A stretch of 27,960 bases of DNA, from positions 1 through 27,960 of the forward strand of contig JAIKXO010000028.1 in NCBI GenBank assembly GCA_024684065.1. The letters run 5' to 3'. How positions within the stretch are numbered: position 1 is the stretch's first letter; every line of letters starts with the position of its first letter. Below, one piece after another: positions 16,046 through 23,874 of this stretch. The notes beneath the pieces were generated by a model, which saw only the letters and a list, made by a program, of their open reading frames with translations, searched no databases and was not told where the DNA came from. The translations under genes were made by a program, and so were the position numbers. This DNA is from Lachnospiraceae bacterium (GTDB taxonomy: Bacteria; Bacillota_A; Clostridia; Lachnospirales; Lachnospiraceae).

Positions 16046-16663
16046 TTAATCTGCCGACCTGAGATAATCGTTCCAGTAGGTCTCCCCGTCCCTGATCTTC
16101 GAGATATAGACGTTTATCATGATCTCCCGCAGCTTAAGGCATTCGTTTTCGAGATTGAACTGGCGGGGGGATAGCCTTGTGACGGTATCGATCTCCTTTG
16201 CTATTTTCATGGCGACCACGTCATCCTTCAGCGTCAGAAAACCGAACAGCGTGGATCTGTAGCTGTGAGATGCGCAGGTTGAAAGATAGACCTCGGCAAA
16301 ATTCTTCCATTCTTCGAACAGAAGCTCATCCTGTTCAAAATCAAGCACGCAGAGCTTTTTCAGGTCGGAACTAAGCTCCTTTTCCTTTCTCAGGGCATCG
16401 AAGCTGTGGAGATTATTGGTATAGGCTATGAGGATCATCATGTAGCTCTTTATGAATTCGTCTCCCCTGTCCTTTTTTGCCTTTTTACCGTAGCGCCTTT
16501 CAAATATCTCAAGCCTCCTCTTATCCGCAGATGAATCCGGATGCTCTTCTATATATTTTTTAAGGCAGGCTTCCCTCATATTTATATCTTCTATTTCGTA
16601 ATAATGCTTCGGCCAGTCAGCCATATGATCCGCATTTGGTGTCGTATCTGTTTTAAAAAGCAT
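16046..16663 (-). CDS. hypothetical soluble protein
   Basis: I do not recognise this 205-aa product. It is soluble, charged and predicted to be mostly helical, with no signal peptide. A Lys/Arg-rich stretch (RRYGKKAKKDRGDEF, about 56-70) is followed by a helical region with several aromatic and Cys residues. A strong ribosome site (GGAGG) confirms the start. The cloverleaf repeat element begins about 45 bp upstream of the start and could alter its expression. Confidence 0.75.
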   Translation of the reverse strand: MLFKTDTTPNADHMADWPKHYYEIEDINMREACLKKYIEEHPDSSADKRRLEIFERRYGKKAKKDRGDEFIKSYMMILIAYTNNLHSFDALRKEKELSSDLKKLCVLDFEQDELLFEEWKNFAEVYLSTCASHSYRSTLFGFLTLKDDVVAMKIAKEIDTVTRLSPRQFNLENECLKLREIMINVYISKIRDGETYWNDYLRSAD

Positions 16664-16706
16664 GGGGTTCCTCCGTTGCCGTAAATCTTATAATGGAGTA
16701 TTATAT

Positions 16707-16874
16707 ATGATATCAGGGTTAAAAGCCTGAACCCACGGCAAGCTTGCTTGCCAGTGGGTGAAAGGTTTTATGACCCGCCCCAATATGAGCAGGAAGTGGG
16801 GAAGGGGCCCCACGGATTGCGAATATTGGGGAGCGTGGTGGAAGTGCGAAGCACGGAACCACGCTTGATATCAT
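16707..16874. repeat. cloverleaf-forming dispersed element, full form
   Basis: The ends ATGATATCA (16707-16715) and TGATATCAT (16866-16874) are perfect inverted repeats. Three hairpins lie between them almost without unpaired bases. Hairpin 1 (16716-16776) is GGGT/ACCC, AAAA/TTTT, ACCCAC/GTGGGT and GGCAAGC/GCTTGCC. Hairpin 2 (16778-16831) is CCCCAATAT/ATATTGGGG with inner GTGGGG/CCCCAC. Hairpin 3 (16832-16865) is AGCGTGGT/ACCACGCT with inner GTGC/GCAC. The whole can form a four-way junction as DNA or RNA. The 13-bp sequence ATTATATATGATA flanks it directly at 16700-16712 and 16890-16902, overlapping the left end. No ORF is inside. Partial copies lie at 6365 and 22287. Confidence 0.8.
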
Positions 16875-16876
16875 TT

Positions 16877-16906
16877 TTGACTTCACATCATTATATATGA
16901 TACAAA
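16877..16906 (+). promoter_or_regulatory. candidate promoter of the sugar-sensing operon
   Basis: TTGACT at 16877 and TACAAA at 16901 are 18 bp apart. The -35 box lies directly beside the right end of the cloverleaf element. The -10 box is poor, so this is tentative. Confidence 0.35.
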
Positions 16907-16941
16907 TGCATTAAGTAAACAGGCATTTTAAGGTAAGCACG

Positions 16942-18015
16942 GTGTTTAACCGGAAGTACAGATCATTTTTCAGACAGATAAAGGTAGACCGCATGAATCT
17001 GCGCCTTCGAAAGTCCGCAAACTTAATAATCATCCTCTGCCTTTCGGCGACGGTCATTGCAACTGCCTTAAGCCTTTTCTTTTTCAATTACCGGTTAAAG
17101 AGCCTCGCAAATTCCTCAGAGGAAAGCAAATCCTATGAGCATCATTATGCCTTTATCTGCTCCGATCCCCAGGATAATTTCAATAATGCGGTATTTGATG
17201 CCGCAAGGGAAGCCTTTGCCGCAGAGAACGATTATCTTGAATTCATGGGGAAGAATCTCAATACCCAGTATTCAAAATATGATCTTTTAAAAATAGCGAT
17301 CAACGCAAAAGCTGACGGGATCATTCTCGAGTCGGATGAAAGTGATGAGATGACGAGCCTTATAAACAAAGCCGATGAAGCGGGGATACCCGTGATCACG
17401 ATGGGAGTTGACAATACCTCATCCGGGCGCAAATCCTTTGTGGGCTTCGGATATTATGATATCGGGCAGAATTACGGCAAGGAGATACTGAAGAAAGTGC
17501 GGGACGAGCCCCAGACGGTACTTATCCTTATGCGGCAGGATACGGATAACTCAAGCCAGAATATCATTTTCCAGGGTATAAGGGATACGATAGACAAATC
17601 CGAGAGCTCCAAGTACTTCAAGCTCCGCACCATGGCTGTTTCCGAAAGCTCCACCTTTGGGGCGGAGGAAAGTATTTCAAGCCTTATCATGGGAAACAGC
17701 GAGCTTCCGGACATTATGATCTGCCTTAACGAATTGTATACAACCTGCGCGGCGCAGGCTCTTGTAGAATACAACAGGGTCGGCGAGACCGATGTTTACG
17801 GTTTTTATACCAACAGCACCATCCTCGACGGGATAGAAAAAAACATAATCTCCGCCACTGTTTCGGTGGATACAAAACAGATGGGGCGATACTGCGTAAA
17901 TGCCATCAGGGAATACGAGAACTTCGGTTTTGTAAATGAATATATGCCTGCGGATATTGAGGTCATAACGGCTGACAATGTGGGAGGTTATCTGAGGGGG
18001 GAAAGCCATGAATAA
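16942..18015 (+). CDS. membrane-anchored periplasmic-binding-protein sensor (XylFII-like)
   Basis: The product (357 aa from GTG, with AAGG upstream) has one N-terminal membrane helix (about 27-49) and a type I sugar-binding domain outside (about 65-350), of the ribose/xylose-binding family. Typical features are KADGIILESD, AGIPVITMGVDN and VDTKQMGRYCVNAI. Because it is anchored by an uncleaved helix and its gene overlaps that of a histidine kinase by eight bases, it is best read as the ligand-sensing partner of the kinase. The clostridial XylFII-LytS pair is the known parallel. The ligand cannot be told from sequence. ATG at 16993 (residue 18, AAAGG upstream) is an equally possible start and still leaves the helix intact. 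Confidence 0.85.
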   Translation: MFNRKYRSFFRQIKVDRMNLRLRKSANLIIILCLSATVIATALSLFFFNYRLKSLANSSEESKSYEHHYAFICSDPQDNFNNAVFDAAREAFAAENDYLEFMGKNLNTQYSKYDLLKIAINAKADGIILESDESDEMTSLINKADEAGIPVITMGVDNTSSGRKSFVGFGYYDIGQNYGKEILKKVRDEPQTVLILMRQDTDNSSQNIIFQGIRDTIDKSESSKYFKLRTMAVSESSTFGAEESISSLIMGNSELPDIMICLNELYTTCAAQALVEYNRVGETDVYGFYTNSTILDGIEKNIISATVSVDTKQMGRYCVNAIREYENFGFVNEYMPADIEVITADNVGGYLRGESHE

Positions 18016-19342
18016 CAAAAAACCCCTGTCCGTCCAGAATAAGCTGCTTTTGTCATATTCGCTTACCTCAGTGCTTGTCATAATCGTAAACATAGTCCTT
18101 TTTGTGGGTATAAACAATATCACGAACAGTCTGAACAGGGCTTATGAAACCAACGTACTTATCAATGAGCTTGCCGATTCCCTGGAGAATGTCCAGAGCA
18201 GCATGACTGACTATCTGTATACAAAGTCAACGGATTCGATCGAAAGTTATTATGACCATGAACAGGAATACATGGACTGTCTCCAGGCAGTTATCGACTC
18301 AAGCAGGGCTATAGAGGATTCCTCAGGCGATATCGGGCTTCTTAACGCGAACGGGATAATGCTCGAGAATATCGCAAACCTTTCAACGAGCTATCTGGAT
18401 ATAACGACAGATACGGTGCAGTCCAAGAGAGGCCGGGTGGTCGAAAAATATAATGTGTCCTATGAAGAGGCGGAGCAGCTGTACGGATATATCAATTCTT
18501 ATATATACAGCCTGAATAATGAGCAGTTCAGGAACAACTCGGAAAACTATACGGTTCTTCAGGATTCGCTCAAATATCTTGAGATGATAACCATCCTGGT
18601 CCTTGTCATAGTCGCGGCTATCAATATCATACTTACGAGAGTGATAACCAAGAATATCATGGATCCCGTGCAGGAAAGGGAACTTATGATGGAAAGCCAT
18701 CTTAAGGATGCCGAGCTTAAGTATCTTCAGGCACAGATAAATCCCCACTTCCTTTTTAACACGCTGAATGCCGGGGCACAGCTTGCCATGCTCGAGGAGG
18801 CTGACAGGACCTATGAATATATTCAGAACATGGCCGCTTTTTTCAGGTATAAGATCAAGAGGAACGATAAGGACACCACTCTGGCGGAGGAGATCGGGCT
18901 TGTAGATAATTACATCTATATATTAAATGTAAGATTTTCGGGGGAAATACATTTTGTTAAAAATATAAACGAGGACTGTGTTAATGCCCCCGTTCCCGGA
19001 ATGATAATCCAGCCCGTGGTCGAGAATGCGGTGAATTACGGGGTCAGGGATATTGAGAGAGAAAAAATAATCAGGCTTTCCGTATATAAAAACGGAGATT
19101 TTATTGAGATAGAGGTGAGGGATAACGGTGTCGGGATGACCAGGGAACGGATAGAAGAAGTGATGAGCGGGAATGTGTCGGAAAATCCGGTCATGAAGGA
19201 TTCAAACGGAGTCGGTCTTATAAACGTTATCTCAAGGCTCAGGCTGTTTTACGGGATAGAGGATGTGCTGGATATAAAAAGCGAGGGACAGGACAAGGGC
19301 ACGGTTGTAAAGATAAGGATACCGAATATCACAAAACCGTAA
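18008..19342 (+). CDS. sensor histidine kinase, YesM/LytS type
   Basis: The 444-aa kinase has a first membrane helix (about 14-36), an extracytoplasmic helical sensor region of about 160 residues, and a second helix (about 195-215). A short coiled linker leads to the His_kinase domain: QINPHFLFNTLN with phospho-accepting H247, N box VVENAVNYG near 340, and ATP-lid motifs DNGVGM and GVGLINV. The ribosome site GGGGGG lies inside the preceding gene, whose end it overlaps, so translation is probably coupled. It should signal from the upstream binding-protein sensor to the AraC-type regulator downstream, although 179 bp separate it from that gene. Confidence 0.93.
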   Translation: MNNKKPLSVQNKLLLSYSLTSVLVIIVNIVLFVGINNITNSLNRAYETNVLINELADSLENVQSSMTDYLYTKSTDSIESYYDHEQEYMDCLQAVIDSSRAIEDSSGDIGLLNANGIMLENIANLSTSYLDITTDTVQSKRGRVVEKYNVSYEEAEQLYGYINSYIYSLNNEQFRNNSENYTVLQDSLKYLEMITILVLVIVAAINIILTRVITKNIMDPVQERELMMESHLKDAELKYLQAQINPHFLFNTLNAGAQLAMLEEADRTYEYIQNMAAFFRYKIKRNDKDTTLAEEIGLVDNYIYILNVRFSGEIHFVKNINEDCVNAPVPGMIIQPVVENAVNYGVRDIEREKIIRLSVYKNGDFIEIEVRDNGVGMTRERIEEVMSGNVSENPVMKDSNGVGLINVISRLRLFYGIEDVLDIKSEGQDKGTVVKIRIPNITKP

Positions 19343-19521
19343 AGCAGGGAAATGAGCAGGCCCTGAGAACATGCCGGAACGGAGCGGACTATAGTCTGGC
19401 CATAAGCGCATAATCTGTAAGTAAATCAAAACAGACAGGCAGGAGCCCGACAAAGCAGGATCTGCGGAGATCGGGTCTATGGATGGGGCAGACCGGAGAT
19501 TAACCGAAAAAGGAGAAAAAC

Positions 19522-21123
19522 ATGTACAAGATCATGCTGGCGGATGATGAGGGGATCGTTATCGATTCGATAAAATTTATCATAGAGAAAAATTTTGAAG
19601 GGCTCTGCGAGGTGGAGTACGCAAAAACCGGAAGGCAGGTTATTGAGCTTGCGGAATCCTTTAAGCCGGACATAGCCTTTATGGACATCCAGATGCCGGG
19701 GATCAACGGGATCGAAGCGATGAAGGAGATAAAACGCTTTAATTCAAATATAATCTTCATCGTTATGAGCGCCTATGATAAGTTCGATTACGCTAAAGAA
19801 GCCATCGGTCTCGGGGTCATGGATTACCTTAACAAGCCGTTTACCAGGGAGATGATCGTCTCTGCCCTTGAGCGCGCCATGGAGAGGATAAAGAAGCAGC
19901 GTGAGGCGAGGAGCAGGGAGCTTCAGATCAGGGAAAAGATAGAAACAGTAACACCTGTTATAGAAAGTGGTTTTATCTACTCGGTGCTGTTCCAGGAAAA
20001 TTTTGCGGAGGATGCTCAGAAATATAAGGAGCTTTTAGGCCTGAAGGAGGAATTTGGGTATATGCTCGTCCTCGCTGCCGGAAACGATGAAGAGGAGGGT
20101 CTTTCAAATCCCGTCGGAGCAGGGATCAGGCTCCAGGATCAGTACGGAAAGATAAGGGAGATCATAAAGTCAAAGCAGAACTGCGTAATAGGCCCCCTTC
20201 TGTCAAATAAGATCATCTGTTTTATCCCTTCGGCAGAGAGCAGGATAGAATATTCGGAAAGGGTCAGGATCATTGAAAAATGCGAGTTTCTTATAAAGGA
20301 ACTTGATGAAAAGACCGGGGTCTGCTTCAGGATAGGGATAGGCAGCATAGAGGCCGTGCCGTCCCTTCCGAATTCCTATAATCAGGCGCTTCAGGCCTTA
20401 AAATTCGCAAAGCAGGAGGTGGCTCACGCGGGCGACCTTCCGGTAGGCTGCGCCTACGAGCCGGATTACCCGATAGATCTTGAGAAAAAGCTGTTCCTTG
20501 CCGTTGAAAAGGGGAATTCCCAGGAGACAAACGAAACCGCAGGGCAGTTCTTTGACTGGATGGAGCAGACCTATCCCGACAGCTTAACAGATATAAAGCT
20601 AAAATGCCTGGAATTCGTTCTCTGGGCTGAAAGGTTAGCGTATCTTGCCGGAGGAATGCTGTATGTTTTTACCTACAGGACCGATTATCTTCCGAGCGTG
20701 ACCGGCTTTGAGAGCATGGAGGAGCTTAAGCGCTGGTTCATCAACAAAATGACGGAGGCCGCCAGCAATGTCACGCATAAGAAGGAAGAAAAGGTCGGCA
20801 GCGTGATCTCTGAGGCAAAGCAGTATATAGAAGCAAATTATCCAAAGGATATCTCACTTGATGACGTGGCCAACAGCGTGGACGTAAGCCCGTATTATTT
20901 TACAAGGATGTTCAAGGAGGAGACGGGAGAGACCTTCGTGGAGTTTCTTACAAGAATAAGGATCGAGCACGCCAAGGAGATGATAAGAGACCCTTATATC
21001 CCGATAGGGGAGGTCGGACAGGCCGTGGGATATCTCGATCCCAATTATTTTTCCCGGATCTTTAAAAAGATCGCGGGGGTTACGCCCACGGAATTCAGGG
21101 CTTCCGCGGTAAACGGGGCATAA
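19522..21123 (+). CDS. response regulator with AraC-type DNA-binding domain (YesN type)
   Basis: This is a 533-aa transcription regulator. The N-terminal receiver domain (1-120) has acidic pocket D8/D9, phosphorylated D55 in FMDIQMPG, and conserved MSA (residues near 83) and K in LNKPF. A middle region of about 280 residues without a clear family fits the usual YesN linker. The C-terminal AraC/XylS domain (about 431-530) carries two helix-turn-helix units, ending in YFSRIFKKIAGVTPTEFR. AAGGAG lies six bases before ATG. It most likely activates the transporter genes downstream. No operator can be assigned. Confidence 0.94.
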   Translation: MYKIMLADDEGIVIDSIKFIIEKNFEGLCEVEYAKTGRQVIELAESFKPDIAFMDIQMPGINGIEAMKEIKRFNSNIIFIVMSAYDKFDYAKEAIGLGVMDYLNKPFTREMIVSALERAMERIKKQREARSRELQIREKIETVTPVIESGFIYSVLFQENFAEDAQKYKELLGLKEEFGYMLVLAAGNDEEEGLSNPVGAGIRLQDQYGKIREIIKSKQNCVIGPLLSNKIICFIPSAESRIEYSERVRIIEKCEFLIKELDEKTGVCFRIGIGSIEAVPSLPNSYNQALQALKFAKQEVAHAGDLPVGCAYEPDYPIDLEKKLFLAVEKGNSQETNETAGQFFDWMEQTYPDSLTDIKLKCLEFVLWAERLAYLAGGMLYVFTYRTDYLPSVTGFESMEELKRWFINKMTEAASNVTHKKEEKVGSVISEAKQYIEANYPKDISLDDVANSVDVSPYYFTRMFKEETGETFVEFLTRIRIEHAKEMIRDPYIPIGEVGQAVGYLDPNYFSRIFKKIAGVTPTEFRASAVNGA

Positions 21124-21171
21124 ATCCGGACGATCGGCAATAAAAACTGTTCTCAGGATCAGAGGTGGAAG

Positions 21172-22215
21172 ATGAAATTTATAAAGATGATAAAGGTTCT
21201 TTACGTTGTTATGATGTGCGCTTTTATATTATGCGCATGCTCGCCGGAGGGGGGAGAAGTATCCGACAATACAAGCGAAAAGGATACCGGTTCCCAGATA
21301 CAGATAGGGATCACTTTTGACAGCTTTATCATAGAGCGGTGGGAAAGGGACAGGGATATCTTTGTATCCACCGCAAAGAATCTCGGGGCTGAGGTCAATG
21401 TGCAGAATGCCAACGGGAGCGTGGAAAAACAAAAGGAACAGATAGAATATTTTATTGAAAAGCAGATGGATGTTATCGTTATCATTGCCGTTGACAGCGG
21501 TTCTCTTTCGGATGAGGTGAGAGAGGCTAAGAATGCCGGGATCAGGGTTATAGCTTATGACAGGCTGGTGAACGAGGCTGACGTGGATCTTTATATTTCC
21601 TTTGATAACGAAATGGTGGGGAAGTATATGGCGGATGCCATTATTGAAGGCACGGGCGGCAAAGGAAGCATAATAAAGATAAACGGACCGTCCAAGGATA
21701 ACAATGTTTCACTTGTCAATAACGGATTTGATAATGAAATAGCTGATCAGGATATAAAAGTCATTGATACCTACTACGCTTCCGAATGGAAGGGGGAGGA
21801 AGCCTTTAATTACCTGTCTGAGCATACTGCGGAGGCTGACAGCGTGGATGCCGTGATGTGCGGAAATGATTCCCTTGCCGGCCAGGCGGTCAGGTATTAC
21901 GCCGAAAAAAGACGGGCGGGCGAGGTGGTCATCGTAGGACAGGACGCGGATCTTGACGCCTGTCAGCGTATTGTTGAAGGGACTCAGGCGATGACCGTAT
22001 ATAAACCGATAGAACAGCTGGCAAAGCAGGCGGCAAGGTGGTCCATAGATCTTGTCAAGGGAAATCATGAGGCGGACGGAGTGATAAACGACGGCAGATA
22101 TGACGTTCCTTTTGTATATGTGGATCCTCTCATGGTAAACAAGGATAATATTGACGGTATCATAATAGGAAGCGGTTTTCATCTGAGAGAGGATGTGTAT
22201 TTAAAGGAGAGGTAG
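21172..22215 (+). CDS. sugar-binding lipoprotein of the XylF/ChvE type, without its own permease
   Basis: This 347-aa protein has a lipoprotein signal with lipobox LCAC (acylated C23), then a type I periplasmic sugar-binding fold. Landmarks include QIGITFDSFIIERW, NAGIRVIAYDRLV, GNDSLAGQAVRYY and VIVGQDADLDACQRI, matching xylose and multiple-sugar-binding proteins. GAGGTGG supports the start. It lies 48 bp after the regulator and is separated from chvE by a 414-bp regulatory gap, so it belongs to the sensing unit. It may feed ligand to the sensor or serve the downstream permeases as an alternative receptor. It is related to the downstream ChvE-like protein but clearly diverged. Confidence 0.9.
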   Translation: MKFIKMIKVLYVVMMCAFILCACSPEGGEVSDNTSEKDTGSQIQIGITFDSFIIERWERDRDIFVSTAKNLGAEVNVQNANGSVEKQKEQIEYFIEKQMDVIVIIAVDSGSLSDEVREAKNAGIRVIAYDRLVNEADVDLYISFDNEMVGKYMADAIIEGTGGKGSIIKINGPSKDNNVSLVNNGFDNEIADQDIKVIDTYYASEWKGEEAFNYLSEHTAEADSVDAVMCGNDSLAGQAVRYYAEKRRAGEVVIVGQDADLDACQRIVEGTQAMTVYKPIEQLAKQAARWSIDLVKGNHEADGVINDGRYDVPFVYVDPLMVNKDNIDGIIIGSGFHLREDVYLKER

Positions 22216-22286
22216 GCCCGGTGCTCTCTCTGTCCTGCCCTTCGTCTGCTCTGCTGTCCTGAGCTGTAAAGATCAGATGAACGTGG

Positions 22287-22347
22287 AACGTGGTGGAAGT
22301 GCAAAACAAGGAACCACGCTTGATATCACTTTTGACCCTCACATTAT
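22287..22347 (+). repeat. dispersed element, partial copy (hairpin 3 and right end)
   Basis: Bases matching the right third of the 16707 element are present. CGTGGT/ACCACG still pair, followed by CTTGATATCA and then TTTTGACCCTCACAT; the 16707 copy has TTTTTGACTTCACAT at the same place. The inner stem GTGC/GCAC is lost here. Left end and hairpins 1-2 are absent, so this is a decayed copy. Confidence 0.65.
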
Positions 22348-22384
22348 TTTGTGCGTTTATTATAATTACAGCATCATATTATGG

Positions 22385-22426
22385 AGCCCCTGATTCTGAA
22401 GAGGGTATGTCAGACATTTCAGGGGC
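22385..22426 (+). other. long hairpin in the chvE upstream region
   Basis: GCCCCTGA at the left pairs perfectly with TCAGGGGC at the right, with an inner TCTGA/TCAGA pair and a ten-base loop. No T-run follows (the next bases are A), so it is not an intrinsic terminator. It could be an operator-like or RNA-level structure. Confidence 0.5.
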
Positions 22427-22456
22427 AAAAAACCCTTTCAATGGAGGAGGATAGAG

Positions 22457-22510
22457 AAATAGCACAAAATTGCACCATAATAGCACAGGAGCAATTTTGT
22501 GCTATTTTTT
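22457..22510 (+). terminator. 17-bp inverted-repeat terminator/attenuator upstream of chvE
   Basis: AAATAGCACAAAATTGC pairs perfectly with GCAATTTTGTGCTATTT around a 17-base loop and runs into TTTTTT. It will stop transcripts from the sensing operon before chvE. The loop holds a third ATAGCACA (22479-22486), which could pair with the right arm instead of the left. That offers an alternative fold and hence a possible attenuation switch. Confidence 0.75.
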
Positions 22511-22551
22511 ATGCTATCTGCACAATCAGGAAGCAAATATTTACTATTTTC

Positions 22552-22607
22552 TAGTCAAAAAAACATGGTAGAATTAGACTTATCAAAAAGGTGTGCGCTT
22601 ACGCACA
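22552..22607 (+). promoter_or_regulatory. candidate chvE promoter and 5' hairpin
   Basis: TAGTCA (22552) and TAGACT (22575) are 17 bp apart, a weak promoter match that would need an activator. Transcription would begin just before the hairpin TGTGCG-CTTA-CGCACA (22592-22607), which lies ten bases ahead of the ribosome site. A 5'-terminal stem could stabilise an abundant binding-protein mRNA. Confidence 0.4.
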
Positions 22608-22629
22608 AATATTATTGGGAGGAATAAAG

Positions 22630-23772
22630 ATGAAAAGAAAAATTCTCAGTGCTTTATTGTCTACAGCTTTAGCAGCTGCTCTTCTTGTCGGTTGTGCAGC
22701 TCCTGCAGCTCCTGCGGCTCCCGCAGCTGATGATGCGGCTCCTGCAGCTGAAGCAGATGCAGGCGATGCAGAGGCAGAGGCTCCTGCAGGCGGCGCAGGC
22801 GGAAAAGTCGGCGTTTCAATGCCTACGAAGGATCTTCAGAGATGGAACCAGGACGGCGACAACATGAAGAAGGATCTTGAGGCAGCAGGTTATGAAGTTG
22901 ACCTTCAGTATGCTTCAAACGACGTTCAGACTCAGCTTTCACAGGTTGAGAACATGATCTCCAGCGGATGCAGCGTTCTTGTTATCGCAGCTATCGAGGG
23001 TTCTTCACTCGGCGAGGCTCTTGACATGGCTAAGGAAGCAGGGATCCCTGTTATCGCTTATGACCGTCTCCTTATGGACTCCGATGCGGTTTCCTACTAT
23101 GCAACCTTCGATAACTACAAGGTTGGTACCGTTCAGGGAACATATGTAAAGGATACCCTTGATCTCGACAACGCAGAAGGACCTTTCAACATTGAGTTCA
23201 CAGCCGGTGATCCCGGTGACAACAATGCAGGCTTCTTCTTCAACGGTGCTTATGACGTGCTCAAGGATTACATTGATAAAGGCACTCTCGTAGTTGTTTC
23301 AGGTCAGACAAAGTTTGAAGATGTTGCTACTCCTGCATGGGCAACAGAGACAGCTCAGTCCAGAGCTGAGAACATCCTTTCTTCTTTCTACACAGATAAG
23401 GACATCGATGTATGGCTTTGCTCAAACGATTCCACAGCTCTTGGTGTTGAGAACGCTCTTGCTGCCAACTACAACGGCAAGTACCCCATCATCACCGGTC
23501 AGGACTGCGATATTGAGAACACGAAGAACATGATCGCCGGCAAGCAGTCAATGTCAGTATTCAAGGATACCCGTACACTTGCAAGCCAGGTTGTTAAGAT
23601 GATCGGCCAGATCCTTAACGGCGAAGAAGTTGACGTTAACGATACCGAGACCTACAACAACAACGTAATCACAGTTCCTTCATACCTTTGTGAGCCTGTA
23701 TTCGCAGATGCTAATAACTACAAGGAGCTCCTTATTGATTCCGGTTACTACACAGAGGATCAGTTAAAGTAA
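22630..23772 (+). CDS. chvE: multiple-monosaccharide ABC transporter substrate-binding lipoprotein
   Basis: This is the sugar receptor of the transporter. I start it at 22630, where GGGAGGA lies seven bases upstream and the peptide begins MKRKILSALL; the frame extends to 22591 without support. The 380-aa product has a lipobox LVGC (C22), an Ala/Pro/Asp/Glu linker to about residue 57, and a type I binding fold with GVSMPTKDLQRWNQD, GIPVIAYDRLLM, ITGQDCDIENTKNMI and a C-terminal YLCEPVFADANNY, close to the ChvE/GguE-type family. Codon use (GAC, AAC, GCT, GGT) is more biased than in neighbouring genes, which fits very high expression. Attenuator and promoter elements precede it and a hairpin follows it. 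Confidence 0.93.
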   Translation: MKRKILSALLSTALAAALLVGCAAPAAPAAPAADDAAPAAEADAGDAEAEAPAGGAGGKVGVSMPTKDLQRWNQDGDNMKKDLEAAGYEVDLQYASNDVQTQLSQVENMISSGCSVLVIAAIEGSSLGEALDMAKEAGIPVIAYDRLLMDSDAVSYYATFDNYKVGTVQGTYVKDTLDLDNAEGPFNIEFTAGDPGDNNAGFFFNGAYDVLKDYIDKGTLVVVSGQTKFEDVATPAWATETAQSRAENILSSFYTDKDIDVWLCSNDSTALGVENALAANYNGKYPIITGQDCDIENTKNMIAGKQSMSVFKDTRTLASQVVKMIGQILNGEEVDVNDTETYNNNVITVPSYLCEPVFADANNYKELLIDSGYYTEDQLK

Positions 23773-23810
23773 GAAAGTACACCCATAGAGGGTAATACAA
23801 AGCATAACAT

Positions 23811-23846
23811 AACAGGCGGGTTTGTATAAGCCCGCCTGTTTGTTCG
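23811..23846 (+). terminator. hairpin between chvE and mmsA, probably a partial terminator
   Basis: AACAGGCGGG pairs perfectly with CCCGCCTGTT around a ten-base loop and is followed by TGTTCG, a poor T-run. A strong stem with a weak tail after a binding-protein gene usually protects its mRNA and lets only part of the transcription pass to the ATPase and permease genes. Confidence 0.7.
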
Positions 23847-23874
23847 ATAGGGATATGAAAGAGGAGGGATATTT

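Noticed and set aside
16700..16902. Classical insertion-sequence reading of the cloverleaf element with a 13-bp target duplication
   Set aside because: The direct repeat ATTATATATGATA overlaps the element's own end, and a similar TATATTATGATA flanks the other copy. It may therefore be part of the element rather than a target duplication. No transposase is present.
22385..22426. Long hairpin as an intrinsic terminator
   Set aside because: The stem is strong, but it is followed by A residues on the plus strand and has no T-run on the minus strand.
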